Source: JBFXIE01 sp050176255 (GTDB lineage: Bacteria; Pseudomonadota; Gammaproteobacteria; Burkholderiales; Burkholderiaceae_C). From it: a stretch of DNA of 31,583 bases. This document shows, piece by piece, positions 4,388 to 12,492 of this stretch (the stretch's first letter is position 1; the number at the start of each line of letters is the position of its first letter). Below the pieces are notes generated by a model. That model saw only the letters and a list, made by a program, of their open reading frames with translations. It was not told the DNA's origin and did not search any database. The DNA lies in assembly GCF_050176255.1 (NCBI RefSeq), contig NZ_JBFXIE010000036.1; one strand, given 5' to 3'. A program made the position numbers and the translations under genes.

Positions 4388-7300
4388 CTAGACCAGCACC
4401 CGCTCGATGCCGCCGCTGTTGGCGCGCTGCACGTATTCGGGCAGCCAGTTTTCGCCCAGGATCTGCTTGGCCATTTCGACGACGATGTAGTCGGCCTCCA
4501 GCAGGCCGTTTTGCAGATCGTCCTGGTAGCGCGAGATGCCCTGCAGGCAGCTGGGGCAGCTGGTCAGGATCTTGATGTTGTCCTGCTCGCCCACGGCGCC
4601 GCTGGCGCGCAGGGCTGCCTCGCCCTTGCGGATTTCTTCGGTCTTGCGAAAGCGCACCTGCGTGGACACATCGGGCCGGGTCACGCCCAGCGTGCCGGAC
4701 TCGCCGCAGCAGCGCTCGCTCTTGAGCACGTTGTCGCCCACCAGCGCCTTGACGGTCTTGACCGAGTCCTGCTGCTTCATGGGGTTGTGGCAGGGCTCGT
4801 GGTACAGGTAGGCGCTCTTGCCCTGCAGCGTGATGCCCTTTTCCAGCAGGTATTCGTGGATGTCGATGATGCGGCTGCCGGGGAAGATCTTGTCGAACTG
4901 GTAGCCCTGCAGCTGGTCGTAGCAGGTGCCGCAGCTCACGACCACCGTCTTGATGTCCAGGTAGTTCAGCGTGGTGGCCACGCGGTGGAACAGCACCCGG
5001 TTGTCGGTGATCATCTTCTCGGCCTTGTCAAACTGGCCTGATCCGCGCTGCGGGTAGCCGCAGCACAGGTAGCCCGGCGGCAGCACCGTCTGCACGCCGG
5101 CGTGCCACAGCATGGCCTGCGTGGCCAGGCCCACCTGGCTGAACAGCCGCTCGGAGCCGCAGCCGGGGAAGTAGAACACCGCCTCCGTATCGGCCGATGT
5201 GGCGGCCGGGTTGCGGATGATGGGCACGTAGTCTTTGTTTTCGATGTCCAGCAGCGCGCGCGCCGTCTTCTTGGGCAGGCCGCCCGGCAGCTTCTTGTTG
5301 ACGAAGTGGATCACCTGCTCCTTGACCGGCGCCGTGCCTACCGTGGCGGGTGGGTGCGCGGTCTGCTTGCGGCCCACGCTGCGCAGCACATCTACGGCCA
5401 TGCGCTGGGCCTTGAAGCCCACGTTGACCATGCCCGCGCGCAGCAGCTTGATGGTGTCGGGGTTGGTGGCGTTGAGCATGGCCATGGCCATCGCGTTGCC
5501 GGGCCGGAAGCTCTTCTTGCCCATCTTGCGCAGCAGGTTGCGCATGTTCATGGTCACGTCGCCAAAGTCGATCTTGACCGGGCACGGCGTCAGGCACTTG
5601 TGGCACACGGTGCAATGGTCGGCCACGTCTTCAAACTCTTGCCAGTGCTGGATGGACACGCCGCGGCGCGTCTGCTCTTCGTACAAAAAGGCCTCGACCA
5701 GCAGCGACGTGGCCAAAATCTTGTTGCGCGGGCTGTACAGCAGGTTGGCGCGCGGCACATGCGTGCTGCACACGGGTTTGCACTTGCCGCAGCGCAGGCA
5801 GTCCTTGACGCTGTTGGCAATGTCGCCAATGTCGCTTTGCTTCATGATGAGCGACTCGTAGCCCATCAGCCCGAAGCTGGGCGTGTAGGCATTGGTCAGG
5901 TCGGCAAACATCAGCGGCGTGCGCGTACCCTTGTAAGCCGAATTGGCCTCCAGCCCTTGTTTATCAAGCGTCAGCAGCTCCTGATTTCGTAGCAGCTTGC
6001 CGCGGTTGAAGCGCCCGTGCGGATCCACCTTGCGCTTGTATTCGGCAAACGGCGCCAGCTCGGCGTCGGTCAGAAACTCCAGCTTGGTGATGCCGATGCC
6101 GTGCTCGCCCGAGATCACGCCGTCCAGGCTGCGCGCCAGCACCATGATGCGCGCCACCGCCTCGTGCGCGGTCTGCAGCATGGCGTAGTTGTCGCTGTGC
6201 ACGGGGATATTGGTGTGCACGTTGCCATCGCCCGCGTGCATGTGCAGCGCCACCCACACGCGCCCGCGCAGCACGCGCTGCTGCACCTCGCCCAGGGCCT
6301 GCATCAGCGGCTCGAAGTCGCTGCCGGTAAAGATGTTGCGCAGCGGATCGCGGATCTGCGTCTTCCAGCTGGCGCGCAGGCGGTGGTCCTGCAGCTGCGG
6401 GAACAGCTCTTCCACGCGCTGCAGCCAGTCCTGCCACAGCGCCCGCGTGCCCTGCACCAGGGCCAGGGCCAGGGCCAGCTTTTCTTGCAGCAGCTCGGGC
6501 GAGGGCAGCTCACCACCCGCCTCGGGCTTGCCCAGCGGCAGGTCGCCGCGGGTCAGAAATTCTTCCAGCGCGTCGGCCAGTTCGATCTTGTTGCGCAGGC
6601 TCAGCTCGATGTTGATGCGCTCGATGCCGTCGGTGTACTCGGCCATGCGCGGCAGCGGGATCACCACGTCTTCGTTGATCTTGAAGGCGTTGGTGTGGCG
6701 GCTGATGGCCGCGGTCTTCTTGCGGTCGGCCCAGAACTTCTTGCGCGCCTCGGCGCTCACGGCCGTAAAGCCCTCGCCGCTGCGGCTGTTGGCGATGCGC
6801 ACCACCTCGGCGGCGGCGCGGGCCACGGCGTCGGGGTCGTCGCCCACGATGTCGCCCACCAGCAGCATCTTGGGCAGGCCACCGCGCTTGGACTTGGTGG
6901 TGTAGCCCACGGCCTTCAGGTAGCGGTCGTCCAGGTGCTCCAGGCCGGCCAGCAGCACGCCGCTGCGCTTTTGCTCGGCGAACATGAAGTCTTTGATCTC
7001 GACGATGCTGGGCACGGCGTCCTTGGCGTTGCCAAAGAACTCCAGGCACACGGTGCGCGTGTGCTCGGGCATGCGGTGCACGATCCAGCGCGCGCTGGTG
7101 ATCAGGCCGTCGGTGCCTTCTTTTTGCACGCCCGGCAGGCCGGCCAGAAACTTGTCCGTCACGTCCTTGCCCAGGCCCTCCTTGCGGAAGGTCTTGCCGG
7201 GGATGTCCAGGCGCTCGGTGCGCGTCAAAGTCTTGCCGTCGGCCTGGAAGTACTGCAGCTCAAAGCTGGCCACCTCGGCATCGTGAATCTTGCCCAGGTT

Positions 7301-8308
7301 GTGGCCCACGCGGGTCACCTCCAGCCACTCGCCGTCGGGCGTCACCATGCGCCAGCTGGCCAGGTTGTCCAGCGCCGTGCCCCACAGCACGGCCTTTTTG
7401 CCGCCCGCGTTCATGGCGATGTTGCCGCCCACGCAGCTGGCTTCTGCGCTTGTCGGGTCCACGGCAAACACAAAGCCCGCGGCCTCCGCCGCATCGGCCA
7501 CGCGCTGGGTGACCACGCCGGCCTCGGTCCAGATGGTGCCCACTTCGTGATCCAGGCCCGGCAGGCGGCGCATTTCTACCGCCGTCATGGCCTCCAGCTT
7601 CTCGGTGTTGATGACCGCGCTGCGCCAGGTGAGCGGGATGGCGCCGCCCGTGTAGCCGGTGCCGCCTCCGCGCGGGATGATGGTCAGTTCCAGCTCAAAG
7701 CAGGCCTTGACCAGCGCGGCCATTTCGGCCTCGGTGTCGGGCGTGAGCACCACGAAGGGGTATTCCACGCGCCAGTCGGTCGCATCGGTCACGTGCGACA
7801 CGCGCGACAGGCCGTCAAACTTGATGTTGTCCCTGGCGGTGTGACGGCCCAGGCGGCGCGCCACTTTCTTGCGCAGCTCGCCGGTCTCGACCAGGGTGGC
7901 GTCAAATTCCGCGATGGCACGGCGCGCCGCATCCACCAGCACGCCCACGCGTCGGTCGCGATCGGCGTTCTCCTGGGGCAGGCGGCGCTTTTCGATCTCG
8001 GCCATGCGGTGATTGAGCGCATCCACCAGCATCTTGCGGCGCGCCGGGGTATTCAACAGGTCGTCTTGCAGGTAGGGGTTACGCTGCACGACCCAGATGT
8101 CGCCCAGCACCTCGTACAGCATGCGGGCCGACCGGCCGGTGCGGCGCTCGCGACGCAGCTGGTCCAGCACGTCCCAGGCGTCGGCGCCCAGCAGGCGCAG
8201 CACGATTTCCCGGTCGGAAAACGAGGTGTAGTTGTACGGAATCTCGCGCAAGCGGACGGGCTCGGCGCCTTGGGTCTGCAGGGCGGCCAGCGCAATCGGA
8301 ACATTCAT
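4388..8308 (-). CDS. FAD-linked oxidase / 4Fe-4S / CCG-domain fusion oxidoreductase (DUF3683 type)
   Basis: A 1306-residue protein fusing what are separate subunits in glycolate oxidase (GlcD, GlcF). Residues about 1-180 form a DUF3683-like N-terminal domain. About 185-330 is a PCMH-type FAD-binding domain (PRGGGTGYTGGAIPL). About 440-770 is the FAD-oxidase C-terminal domain (HMHAGDGNVHTNIPVH, GEHGIG). Two 4Fe-4S ligand sets follow, CLRCGKCKPVC near 836 and CTVCHKCLTPCP near 903. Two CCG cysteine-rich domains follow from about 1045 (PGCG, CCGYPQRG, SCGTC, CCGESGTLG, CPSC). It probably oxidises a 2-hydroxyacid such as D-lactate, D-2-hydroxyglutarate or glycolate and passes electrons through Fe-S/CCG domains to a membrane acceptor; the substrate is not determined. 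The ATG at 8308 is chosen because upstream sequence is intergenic in character. Residues around 772-787 are encoded by a 48-bp dispersed repeat. It lies downstream of the serA-like gene in the same direction; the two may be co-transcribed. Confidence 0.9.
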   Translation of the reverse strand: MNVPIALAALQTQGAEPVRLREIPYNYTSFSDREIVLRLLGADAWDVLDQLRRERRTGRSARMLYEVLGDIWVVQRNPYLQDDLLNTPARRKMLVDALNHRMAEIEKRRLPQENADRDRRVGVLVDAARRAIAEFDATLVETGELRKKVARRLGRHTARDNIKFDGLSRVSHVTDATDWRVEYPFVVLTPDTEAEMAALVKACFELELTIIPRGGGTGYTGGAIPLTWRSAVINTEKLEAMTAVEMRRLPGLDHEVGTIWTEAGVVTQRVADAAEAAGFVFAVDPTSAEASCVGGNIAMNAGGKKAVLWGTALDNLASWRMVTPDGEWLEVTRVGHNLGKIHDAEVASFELQYFQADGKTLTRTERLDIPGKTFRKEGLGKDVTDKFLAGLPGVQKEGTDGLITSARWIVHRMPEHTRTVCLEFFGNAKDAVPSIVEIKDFMFAEQKRSGVLLAGLEHLDDRYLKAVGYTTKSKRGGLPKMLLVGDIVGDDPDAVARAAAEVVRIANSRSGEGFTAVSAEARKKFWADRKKTAAISRHTNAFKINEDVVIPLPRMAEYTDGIERINIELSLRNKIELADALEEFLTRGDLPLGKPEAGGELPSPELLQEKLALALALVQGTRALWQDWLQRVEELFPQLQDHRLRASWKTQIRDPLRNIFTGSDFEPLMQALGEVQQRVLRGRVWVALHMHAGDGNVHTNIPVHSDNYAMLQTAHEAVARIMVLARSLDGVISGEHGIGITKLEFLTDAELAPFAEYKRKVDPHGRFNRGKLLRNQELLTLDKQGLEANSAYKGTRTPLMFADLTNAYTPSFGLMGYESLIMKQSDIGDIANSVKDCLRCGKCKPVCSTHVPRANLLYSPRNKILATSLLVEAFLYEEQTRRGVSIQHWQEFEDVADHCTVCHKCLTPCPVKIDFGDVTMNMRNLLRKMGKKSFRPGNAMAMAMLNATNPDTIKLLRAGMVNVGFKAQRMAVDVLRSVGRKQTAHPPATVGTAPVKEQVIHFVNKKLPGGLPKKTARALLDIENKDYVPIIRNPAATSADTEAVFYFPGCGSERLFSQVGLATQAMLWHAGVQTVLPPGYLCCGYPQRGSGQFDKAEKMITDNRVLFHRVATTLNYLDIKTVVVSCGTCYDQLQGYQFDKIFPGSRIIDIHEYLLEKGITLQGKSAYLYHEPCHNPMKQQDSVKTVKALVGDNVLKSERCCGESGTLGVTRPDVSTQVRFRKTEEIRKGEAALRASGAVGEQDNIKILTSCPSCLQGISRYQDDLQNGLLEADYIVVEMAKQILGENWLPEYVQRANSGGIERVLV
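5947..5994 (+). repeat. 48-bp dispersed repeat copy 2, inside a coding region
   Basis: CCTCCAGC, CTTGTTTATCAAGCG, CAGCAGCT, GTAGCA in the standard order over exactly 48 bases. It is translated in frame on the opposite strand as 16 codons (within LLRNQELLTLDKQGLEAN), in the linker between the FAD-oxidase C-terminal domain and the first Fe-S domain of the large oxidoreductase. Confidence 0.75.
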
Positions 8309-8448
8309 GGGATCAACCTGGGTCGGGCGGAGCGCGCCCTCGTGCCTTGGGGCGCAAATTTTATGCCACGCCCCTGCAGTGCGCCGCCCTGGGGGGAGTG
8401 CCACCACACCGCGTCCGGGTGTCGGCGCATCGTTTCAATCAAAAACAA

Positions 8449-8496
8449 CCTCCAGCCCTTGCAAAACAAGCGCGAGAAGCTATCAATACAGTAGCA
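8449..8496 (+). repeat. 48-bp dispersed repeat copy 3
   Basis: Full-length copy (CCTCCAGC ... CAAGCGCGAGAAGCTAT ... GTAGCA) lying 3 bases beyond the stop codon of the serA-like gene, between it and the large oxidoreductase gene. Confidence 0.8.
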
Positions 8497-8499
8497 TTT

Positions 8500-9729
8500 T
8501 TAGAACAGCACACGGCAGCGGATGGTGCCCGGCACCTGGGCCAGCTTGTCCAGCGCCAGGTCGGACGAGCGCGCATCCAGGTCAATCACCACGTAGCCCA
8601 CCTTGTCGTTGGTCTGCAGATACTGGCCCGAGATGTTGATGTGGTTGTCCGACAGGATGCGGTTGATCTGCGACAGCACGCCCGGCACGTTGTGGTGCAC
8701 ATGCAGCAGCCGGTGCTTGCCCGGATGGGCGGGCAGCGCCACTGCAGGGAAGTTGACCGACGAGGTGGTGGTGCCGTTGTCGCTGTACTTGACCAGCTTT
8801 TGCGCCACCTCCACGCCGATGTTGGCCTGCGCCTCCACGGTGGAGCCGCCGATGTGCGGGGTGAGGATGGCGTTGTCCAGCCCGCGCAGCGGCGACTGGA
8901 ACTCGTCCTTGTTGCTCCTGGGCTCCACGGGAAACACGTCCACGGCCGCGCCCAGCAGCTTGCGGTCTTTCAGGGCCTGGGCCAGGGGCTCTATCTGCAC
9001 CACCGTGCCGCGCGCGGCGTTGATCAAAATGGCGCCCGGCTTCATGGCTGCGATCTCGGCGGCGCCGATCATCCACTGGGTGGATGGCAGCTCGGGCACG
9101 TGCAGGCTGACGATGTCGCTGGTTTTGAGCAGCTCGTCCAGCGAACCCGCCTGGCGCGCGTTGCCCAAAGGCAGCTTGTTGACCACGTCGTGAAAGACCA
9201 CCTGCATGCCCAGCGCCTCGGCCAGCACCGACAGCTGCGTGCCAATGGAGCCGTAGCCCACGATGCCCAGCGTCTTGCCCCGGATTTCGTAGGCGTTGTC
9301 GGCGCTTTTGAGCCAGCCGCCGCGGTGCGCCGCGGCATTCTTCTCGGGCACGCCGCGCAGCAGCAAGATGGCCTCGGCCAAGACCAGCTCGGCCACCGAA
9401 CGGGTGTTGGAATACGGCGCGTTGAACACCGCCACGCCCCGCTCCAGCGCCGCATCCAGGTCGATCTGGTTGGTGCCGATGCAAAACGCCCCCACCGCCA
9501 CCAGCCTGTGCGCGTGGGCCAGCACATCGGCCGTCAGCTGAGTGCGCGAGCGGATGCCCAGAAAATGCACGTCGGCAATCTTGCGGCGCAGCTCGTCGCC
9601 TTCCAGCGCGCCCGGCAGGCATTCGATCTGGGTGTAGCCGGCGGACTGCAGCACCTGCAGAGCGCTGGGGTGTATGCCTTCCAGCAACAGGAACTTGATC
9701 TTGCTTTTGTCCAGGGAAGTCTTGGTCAT
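8500..9729 (-). CDS. serA: D-3-phosphoglycerate dehydrogenase
   Basis: A 409-residue protein matching the length and layout of the E. coli-type SerA. An N-terminal catalytic half opens with KFLLLEGIHPSALQVLQSAG. A Rossmann NAD-binding domain follows with GKTLGIVGYGSIGTQLSVLA, then the catalytic arginine segment INAARGT and the His in LTPHIGGSTVEAQ. A C-terminal ACT domain (HHNVPGVLSQINRILSDNHI) completes it. SerA converts 3-phosphoglycerate to 3-phosphohydroxypyruvate, the first step of serine synthesis; the ACT domain normally gives feedback inhibition by serine. The ATG at 9729 gives the family-typical N-terminus. E. coli-type enzymes can also reduce 2-oxoglutarate to 2-hydroxyglutarate. 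Finding a putative 2-hydroxyacid oxidase (the FAD/Fe-S fusion) immediately downstream in the same direction suggests the pair may act together on this by-product, an inference. Confidence 0.9.
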   Translation of the reverse strand: MTKTSLDKSKIKFLLLEGIHPSALQVLQSAGYTQIECLPGALEGDELRRKIADVHFLGIRSRTQLTADVLAHAHRLVAVGAFCIGTNQIDLDAALERGVAVFNAPYSNTRSVAELVLAEAILLLRGVPEKNAAAHRGGWLKSADNAYEIRGKTLGIVGYGSIGTQLSVLAEALGMQVVFHDVVNKLPLGNARQAGSLDELLKTSDIVSLHVPELPSTQWMIGAAEIAAMKPGAILINAARGTVVQIEPLAQALKDRKLLGAAVDVFPVEPRSNKDEFQSPLRGLDNAILTPHIGGSTVEAQANIGVEVAQKLVKYSDNGTTTSSVNFPAVALPAHPGKHRLLHVHHNVPGVLSQINRILSDNHINISGQYLQTNDKVGYVVIDLDARSSDLALDKLAQVPGTIRCRVLF

Positions 9730-9977
9730 GGCGCAGATGATTGAGTTGGAGGATGCGCGTGCCGGCGCACGCAGGGGCGCATGGCCCGTCACCAGGCCCG
9801 GCGGGGCAATACGCGCAGGCGATGCTGCCCGTGCGGGCCGCAGCCCATCATTGTGCAATGCACAAAGCCCTGCCGGCTGCGCTGCAATTGCAGGTGTCGC
9901 CGCAGCGGTCAACGCAGGCACGCCGGCACCGCATGCATGCAAACCCCACGGCGGATCCACGGCGGATCCATGGATTC

Positions 9978-10018
9978 GTCATGAAGAAGTCACCATTTAT
10001 TCATCAAAATGTCACCGG
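9978..10018 (+). promoter_or_regulatory. PhoB box (four 11-bp units) upstream of ugpB
   Basis: GTCAT at 9978, GTCAC at 9989, TTCAT at 10000 and GTCAC at 10011 are spaced exactly 11 bp apart and separated by A/T-rich hexamers. This is the arrangement PhoB dimers bind (tandem 11-bp half-sites with a conserved TGTCA-like core). In E. coli the ugp operon belongs to the Pho regulon, so the site fits the downstream genes: phosphate limitation would switch on glycerol-3-phosphate scavenging. The spacing is seen directly; PhoB binding is inferred. Confidence 0.75.
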
Positions 10019-10027
10019 GTTTGCCCG

Positions 10028-10046
10028 ATTGATACGCCGTATCAAT
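10028..10046. promoter_or_regulatory. Perfect 8-3-8 dyad, putative operator of ugp operon
   Basis: ATTGATAC-GCC-GTATCAAT is a perfect inverted repeat 10 bases after the last PhoB-like half-site, about where the -10 element (TGATAC) of a PhoB-dependent promoter would sit. A dimeric repressor bound here would block the promoter. The cognate regulator is unknown and no adjacent regulator gene is present. Confidence 0.5.
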
Positions 10047-10129
10047 GTGCGACAAAGACATATTCGCGTCATGGAACACGGCCACAGTCGCCCGATTCCC
10101 TGGTTACCGTCTATCAACGAGGAGTATTC

Positions 10130-11443
10130 ATGCAGATCAAACACTTGGCGCTGGCCGCCGCAATGACCGCCACCACCCTCTCAGCACAAGCCCAGACGGA
10201 GATCCAGTGGTGGCATTCCATGACGGCCGTCAACAACGAGTGGGTGAACGACCTGGCCAGGCAATTCAACGAAAGCCAGAAGGAATACAAGGTCGTCCCC
10301 ACGTTCAAGGGCGCCTATGACGAGAGCATGACTGCCGCGATCGCTGCCTTCCGCTCGGGCAACGCTCCGCACATCCTGCAGGTGTTTGAAGTGGGCACGG
10401 CCACCATGATGGCCAGCAAGGGCGCCACGGTGCCCGTGGGCAAGGTGATGAAAGACGCAGGCGCCGACTTCAACCCCGGCAGCTACATCCCCGCCGTGGC
10501 CGCCTACTACACCGCCCCCAATGGCGAGATGCTGAGCTTTCCGTTCAACAGCTCCACCACCATCTTCTATTACAACAAGGACGCCTTCAAGAAGGCCGGC
10601 CTGAACGCCGACAAGGCGCCCGCCACCTGGCCCGAAGTGTTCGAGGCCGCCAAGAAGCTCAAGGCCAGCGGCCACAGCTGCCCCATGACGCTGGCGTGGA
10701 TGGGCTGGACGCAGCTCGAATCCTTCTCCGCCTGGCACAACGTCGAATTTGCCACCGAGAAAAACGGCCTGGGCCCCAACGGCTACAAGGCCCGCATGAA
10801 GGTCAACGCTCCGCTGCACGTGCGCCACATCGACAACCTGGCGCAGGCCGCCAAGGCGGGCGAGTTCATCTACAAGGGCCGCGGCTCTGCCGCGCAGGCA
10901 TCGTTCACCTCGGGTGAGTGCGCCATGATCCAGACGTCTTCGGGCTTCTACGGCGACGTGGCCAAGAACGCCAAGTTTGCCTACGGCCTGGCTCCCCTGC
11001 CCTACTACCCCGACGTGAAGGGCGCACCGCAAAACACCGTGATCGGCGGCGCCTCGCTGTGGGTCATGGCCGGCAAGAAGCCCGCTGAGTACAAGGGCGT
11101 GGCCAAGTTCTTCGAGTTCCTGTCCGACACCAAGGTACAGGCCGCCAGCCACCAGCGCACCGGCTACCTGCCCATCACCATGGGCGCATACGAGCTGACC
11201 GACAAGTCGGGCTTTTACGCCAAGCACCCCGGCACAGACACGGCCGTAAACCAGATGGTGCGCAAGGTGACCGACAATTCCCGCGGCATCCGCCTGGGCA
11301 ACTACGTGCAGATCCGCACCATCGAGGATGAAGAGATGGAGCAGGTCTGGGCCGGCAAGAAGTCCGCCAAGGAAGCCCTGGACTCCATCGTGACCCGTGG
11401 CAACGAGCTGCTGGCCCGCTTCGAGCGCTCGTACAAGAAGTAA
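10130..11443 (+). CDS. ugpB: Glycerol-3-phosphate-binding periplasmic protein UgpB
   Basis: A 437-residue extracytoplasmic solute-binding protein. A Sec signal peptide (MQIKHLALAAAMTATTLSAQA) is followed by TEIQWWHSMTAVNNEWVNDLA, the typical start of mature UgpB. Further family blocks are FNSSTTIFYYNKDAFKKAG, PATWPEVFEAAKKL, AWMGWTQLESFSAWHN and IGGASLWVMAGKKP. It captures sn-glycerol-3-phosphate or glycerophosphodiesters in the periplasm and delivers them to UgpA/UgpE. The ATG is set by a CGAGGAG ribosome-binding site 6 bases upstream. It is the first gene of ugpBAECQ, behind a PhoB-like box, and is separated from ugpA by a strong hairpin, which would give the binding protein higher expression than the membrane subunits. 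Length agrees with the E. coli protein (438 aa). Confidence 0.95.
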   Translation: MQIKHLALAAAMTATTLSAQAQTEIQWWHSMTAVNNEWVNDLARQFNESQKEYKVVPTFKGAYDESMTAAIAAFRSGNAPHILQVFEVGTATMMASKGATVPVGKVMKDAGADFNPGSYIPAVAAYYTAPNGEMLSFPFNSSTTIFYYNKDAFKKAGLNADKAPATWPEVFEAAKKLKASGHSCPMTLAWMGWTQLESFSAWHNVEFATEKNGLGPNGYKARMKVNAPLHVRHIDNLAQAAKAGEFIYKGRGSAAQASFTSGECAMIQTSSGFYGDVAKNAKFAYGLAPLPYYPDVKGAPQNTVIGGASLWVMAGKKPAEYKGVAKFFEFLSDTKVQAASHQRTGYLPITMGAYELTDKSGFYAKHPGTDTAVNQMVRKVTDNSRGIRLGNYVQIRTIEDEEMEQVWAGKKSAKEALDSIVTRGNELLARFERSYKK

Positions 11444-11498
11444 GCTGCGGCATCCTGTGACAGGCAAGGCGTTCCCATGAGCGCCTCTGCGTTGGTTA

Positions 11499-11525
11499 GC
11501 GGCCCCTGCCCGGGGGCCGCTTTTC
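11499..11525 (+). terminator. Intercistronic terminator-like hairpin between ugpB and ugpA
   Basis: GCGGCCCC (11499-11506) pairs with GGGGGCCGC (11512-11520), followed by TTTTCTTGTTT. It lies 56 bases after ugpB and 53 before ugpA. It probably works as a partial terminator or 3' stabiliser that lowers ugpAECQ relative to ugpB. Confidence 0.75.
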
Positions 11526-11577
11526 TTGTTTCCGACGGCGCAGACCTGCACCGGCGGTTTTTTGGTTTGTAAACGTC

Positions 11578-12459
11578 ATGGAAAAACGCGTACTTTTCCG
11601 CTCGGCGTGGCTGCCCTGGGTGCTGATTGCGCCGCAGTTGCTCATCATCGGCGTGTTCTTCTTTGTGCCTGCGGGCCAGGCCATCTTGCAGTCCTTCCAG
11701 ATGGAAGACGCCTTCGGCATGAGCACCGAGTGGGTGGGGCTGGACAACTTCCGGCAGATTTTCAACGACCCGTCCTACCTCAATTCCTTTCAGCGAACCG
11801 CGCTGTTCTCGGTACTGGTGGCGGGCATCGGCATCGTGGTGTCGCTGGTGCTGGCCATCTTTGCAGACCGCATCGTGCGCTTTGCGCTGGTCTATAAAAC
11901 CCTGCTGATCGTGCCCTACGCGGTGGCGCCGGTGATTGCCGGGGTGCTGTGGGTGTTCTTGTTCTCGCCCTCGCTCGGCGTGGTGAGCCACTATCTGGGC
12001 GAACTGGGCTACACCTGGAACCACGTCATGAATGAAAGCCAGGCGATGGTGCTGATCGTCATCGCCTCGGTGTGGAAGCAGATCTCGTACAACTTTCTGT
12101 TCTTCCTGGCGGGTCTTCAGTCCATCCCCAAGGCGCTGATCGAGGCCGCCTCCATCGACGGCGCGGGCGCCTGGCGGCGCTTTTGGAACATCCAGCTGCC
12201 GCTGTTGTCACCGACCACCTTCTTTTTGCTGGTGATCAACATCGTCTATGCCTTTTTCGACACCTTCGGCATCATCGACGCCGCCACGCAGGGCGGGCCC
12301 GGCCAGTCCACCTCCATCCTGGTTTACAAGGTCTATCAGGACGGCTTCAAGGCGCTGGACCTGGGCGGCTCGGCGGCGCAGTCCGTGATCCTGATGCTCA
12401 TCGTCATCGCGCTCACCGTGGTGCAGTTCCGTTATGTCGAAAAGAAAGTTCAATATTGA
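11578..12459 (+). CDS. ugpA: Glycerol-3-phosphate ABC transporter permease UgpA
   Basis: A 293-residue inner-membrane permease of the MalF/UgpA class with six predicted membrane helices. The EAA loop EAASIDGAGAWRRFWNIQLP (about residues 193-212), which docks onto the ATPase, is intact. Further diagnostic blocks are LPWVLIAPQLLIIGVFFFVP near the N-terminus and FDTFGIIDAATQGGPGQST in the periplasmic loop. It forms the heterodimeric channel with UgpE. The ATG at 11578 follows a GTAAAC spacer without a strong Shine-Dalgarno sequence; the N-terminus MEKRVLFRSAWLPW is nonetheless the normal one for the family. Second gene of the operon, after an intercistronic hairpin. Confidence 0.95.
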   Translation: MEKRVLFRSAWLPWVLIAPQLLIIGVFFFVPAGQAILQSFQMEDAFGMSTEWVGLDNFRQIFNDPSYLNSFQRTALFSVLVAGIGIVVSLVLAIFADRIVRFALVYKTLLIVPYAVAPVIAGVLWVFLFSPSLGVVSHYLGELGYTWNHVMNESQAMVLIVIASVWKQISYNFLFFLAGLQSIPKALIEAASIDGAGAWRRFWNIQLPLLSPTTFFLLVINIVYAFFDTFGIIDAATQGGPGQSTSILVYKVYQDGFKALDLGGSAAQSVILMLIVIALTVVQFRYVEKKVQY

Positions 12460-12492
12460 TGCGCACGCCTGCCCCCTGCCTGGAGTCACGCA

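Larger units (their letters stand above)
9730..10129. other. Divergent serA / ugpB intergenic region
   Basis: Four hundred bases without a gene. The serA-proximal 220 bases are GC-rich with no clear motif apart from a short tandem CGGCGGATCCA pair near 9949-9970. From about 9970 the composition drops and the regulatory signals listed separately (PhoB-like box, dyad, ugpB ribosome-binding site) appear. Confidence 0.6.

Noticed and set aside
6017..8494. 825-codon open frame on the plus strand
   Set aside because: It is antisense to the clearly conserved FAD/Fe-S oxidoreductase. Its His/Ala/Gly/Gln-rich composition is the usual shadow of GC-rich codon bias, with no domain.
9949..9971. Short tandem repeat of CGGCGGATCCA
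   Set aside because: Only two imperfectly bounded units; no evidence of function.
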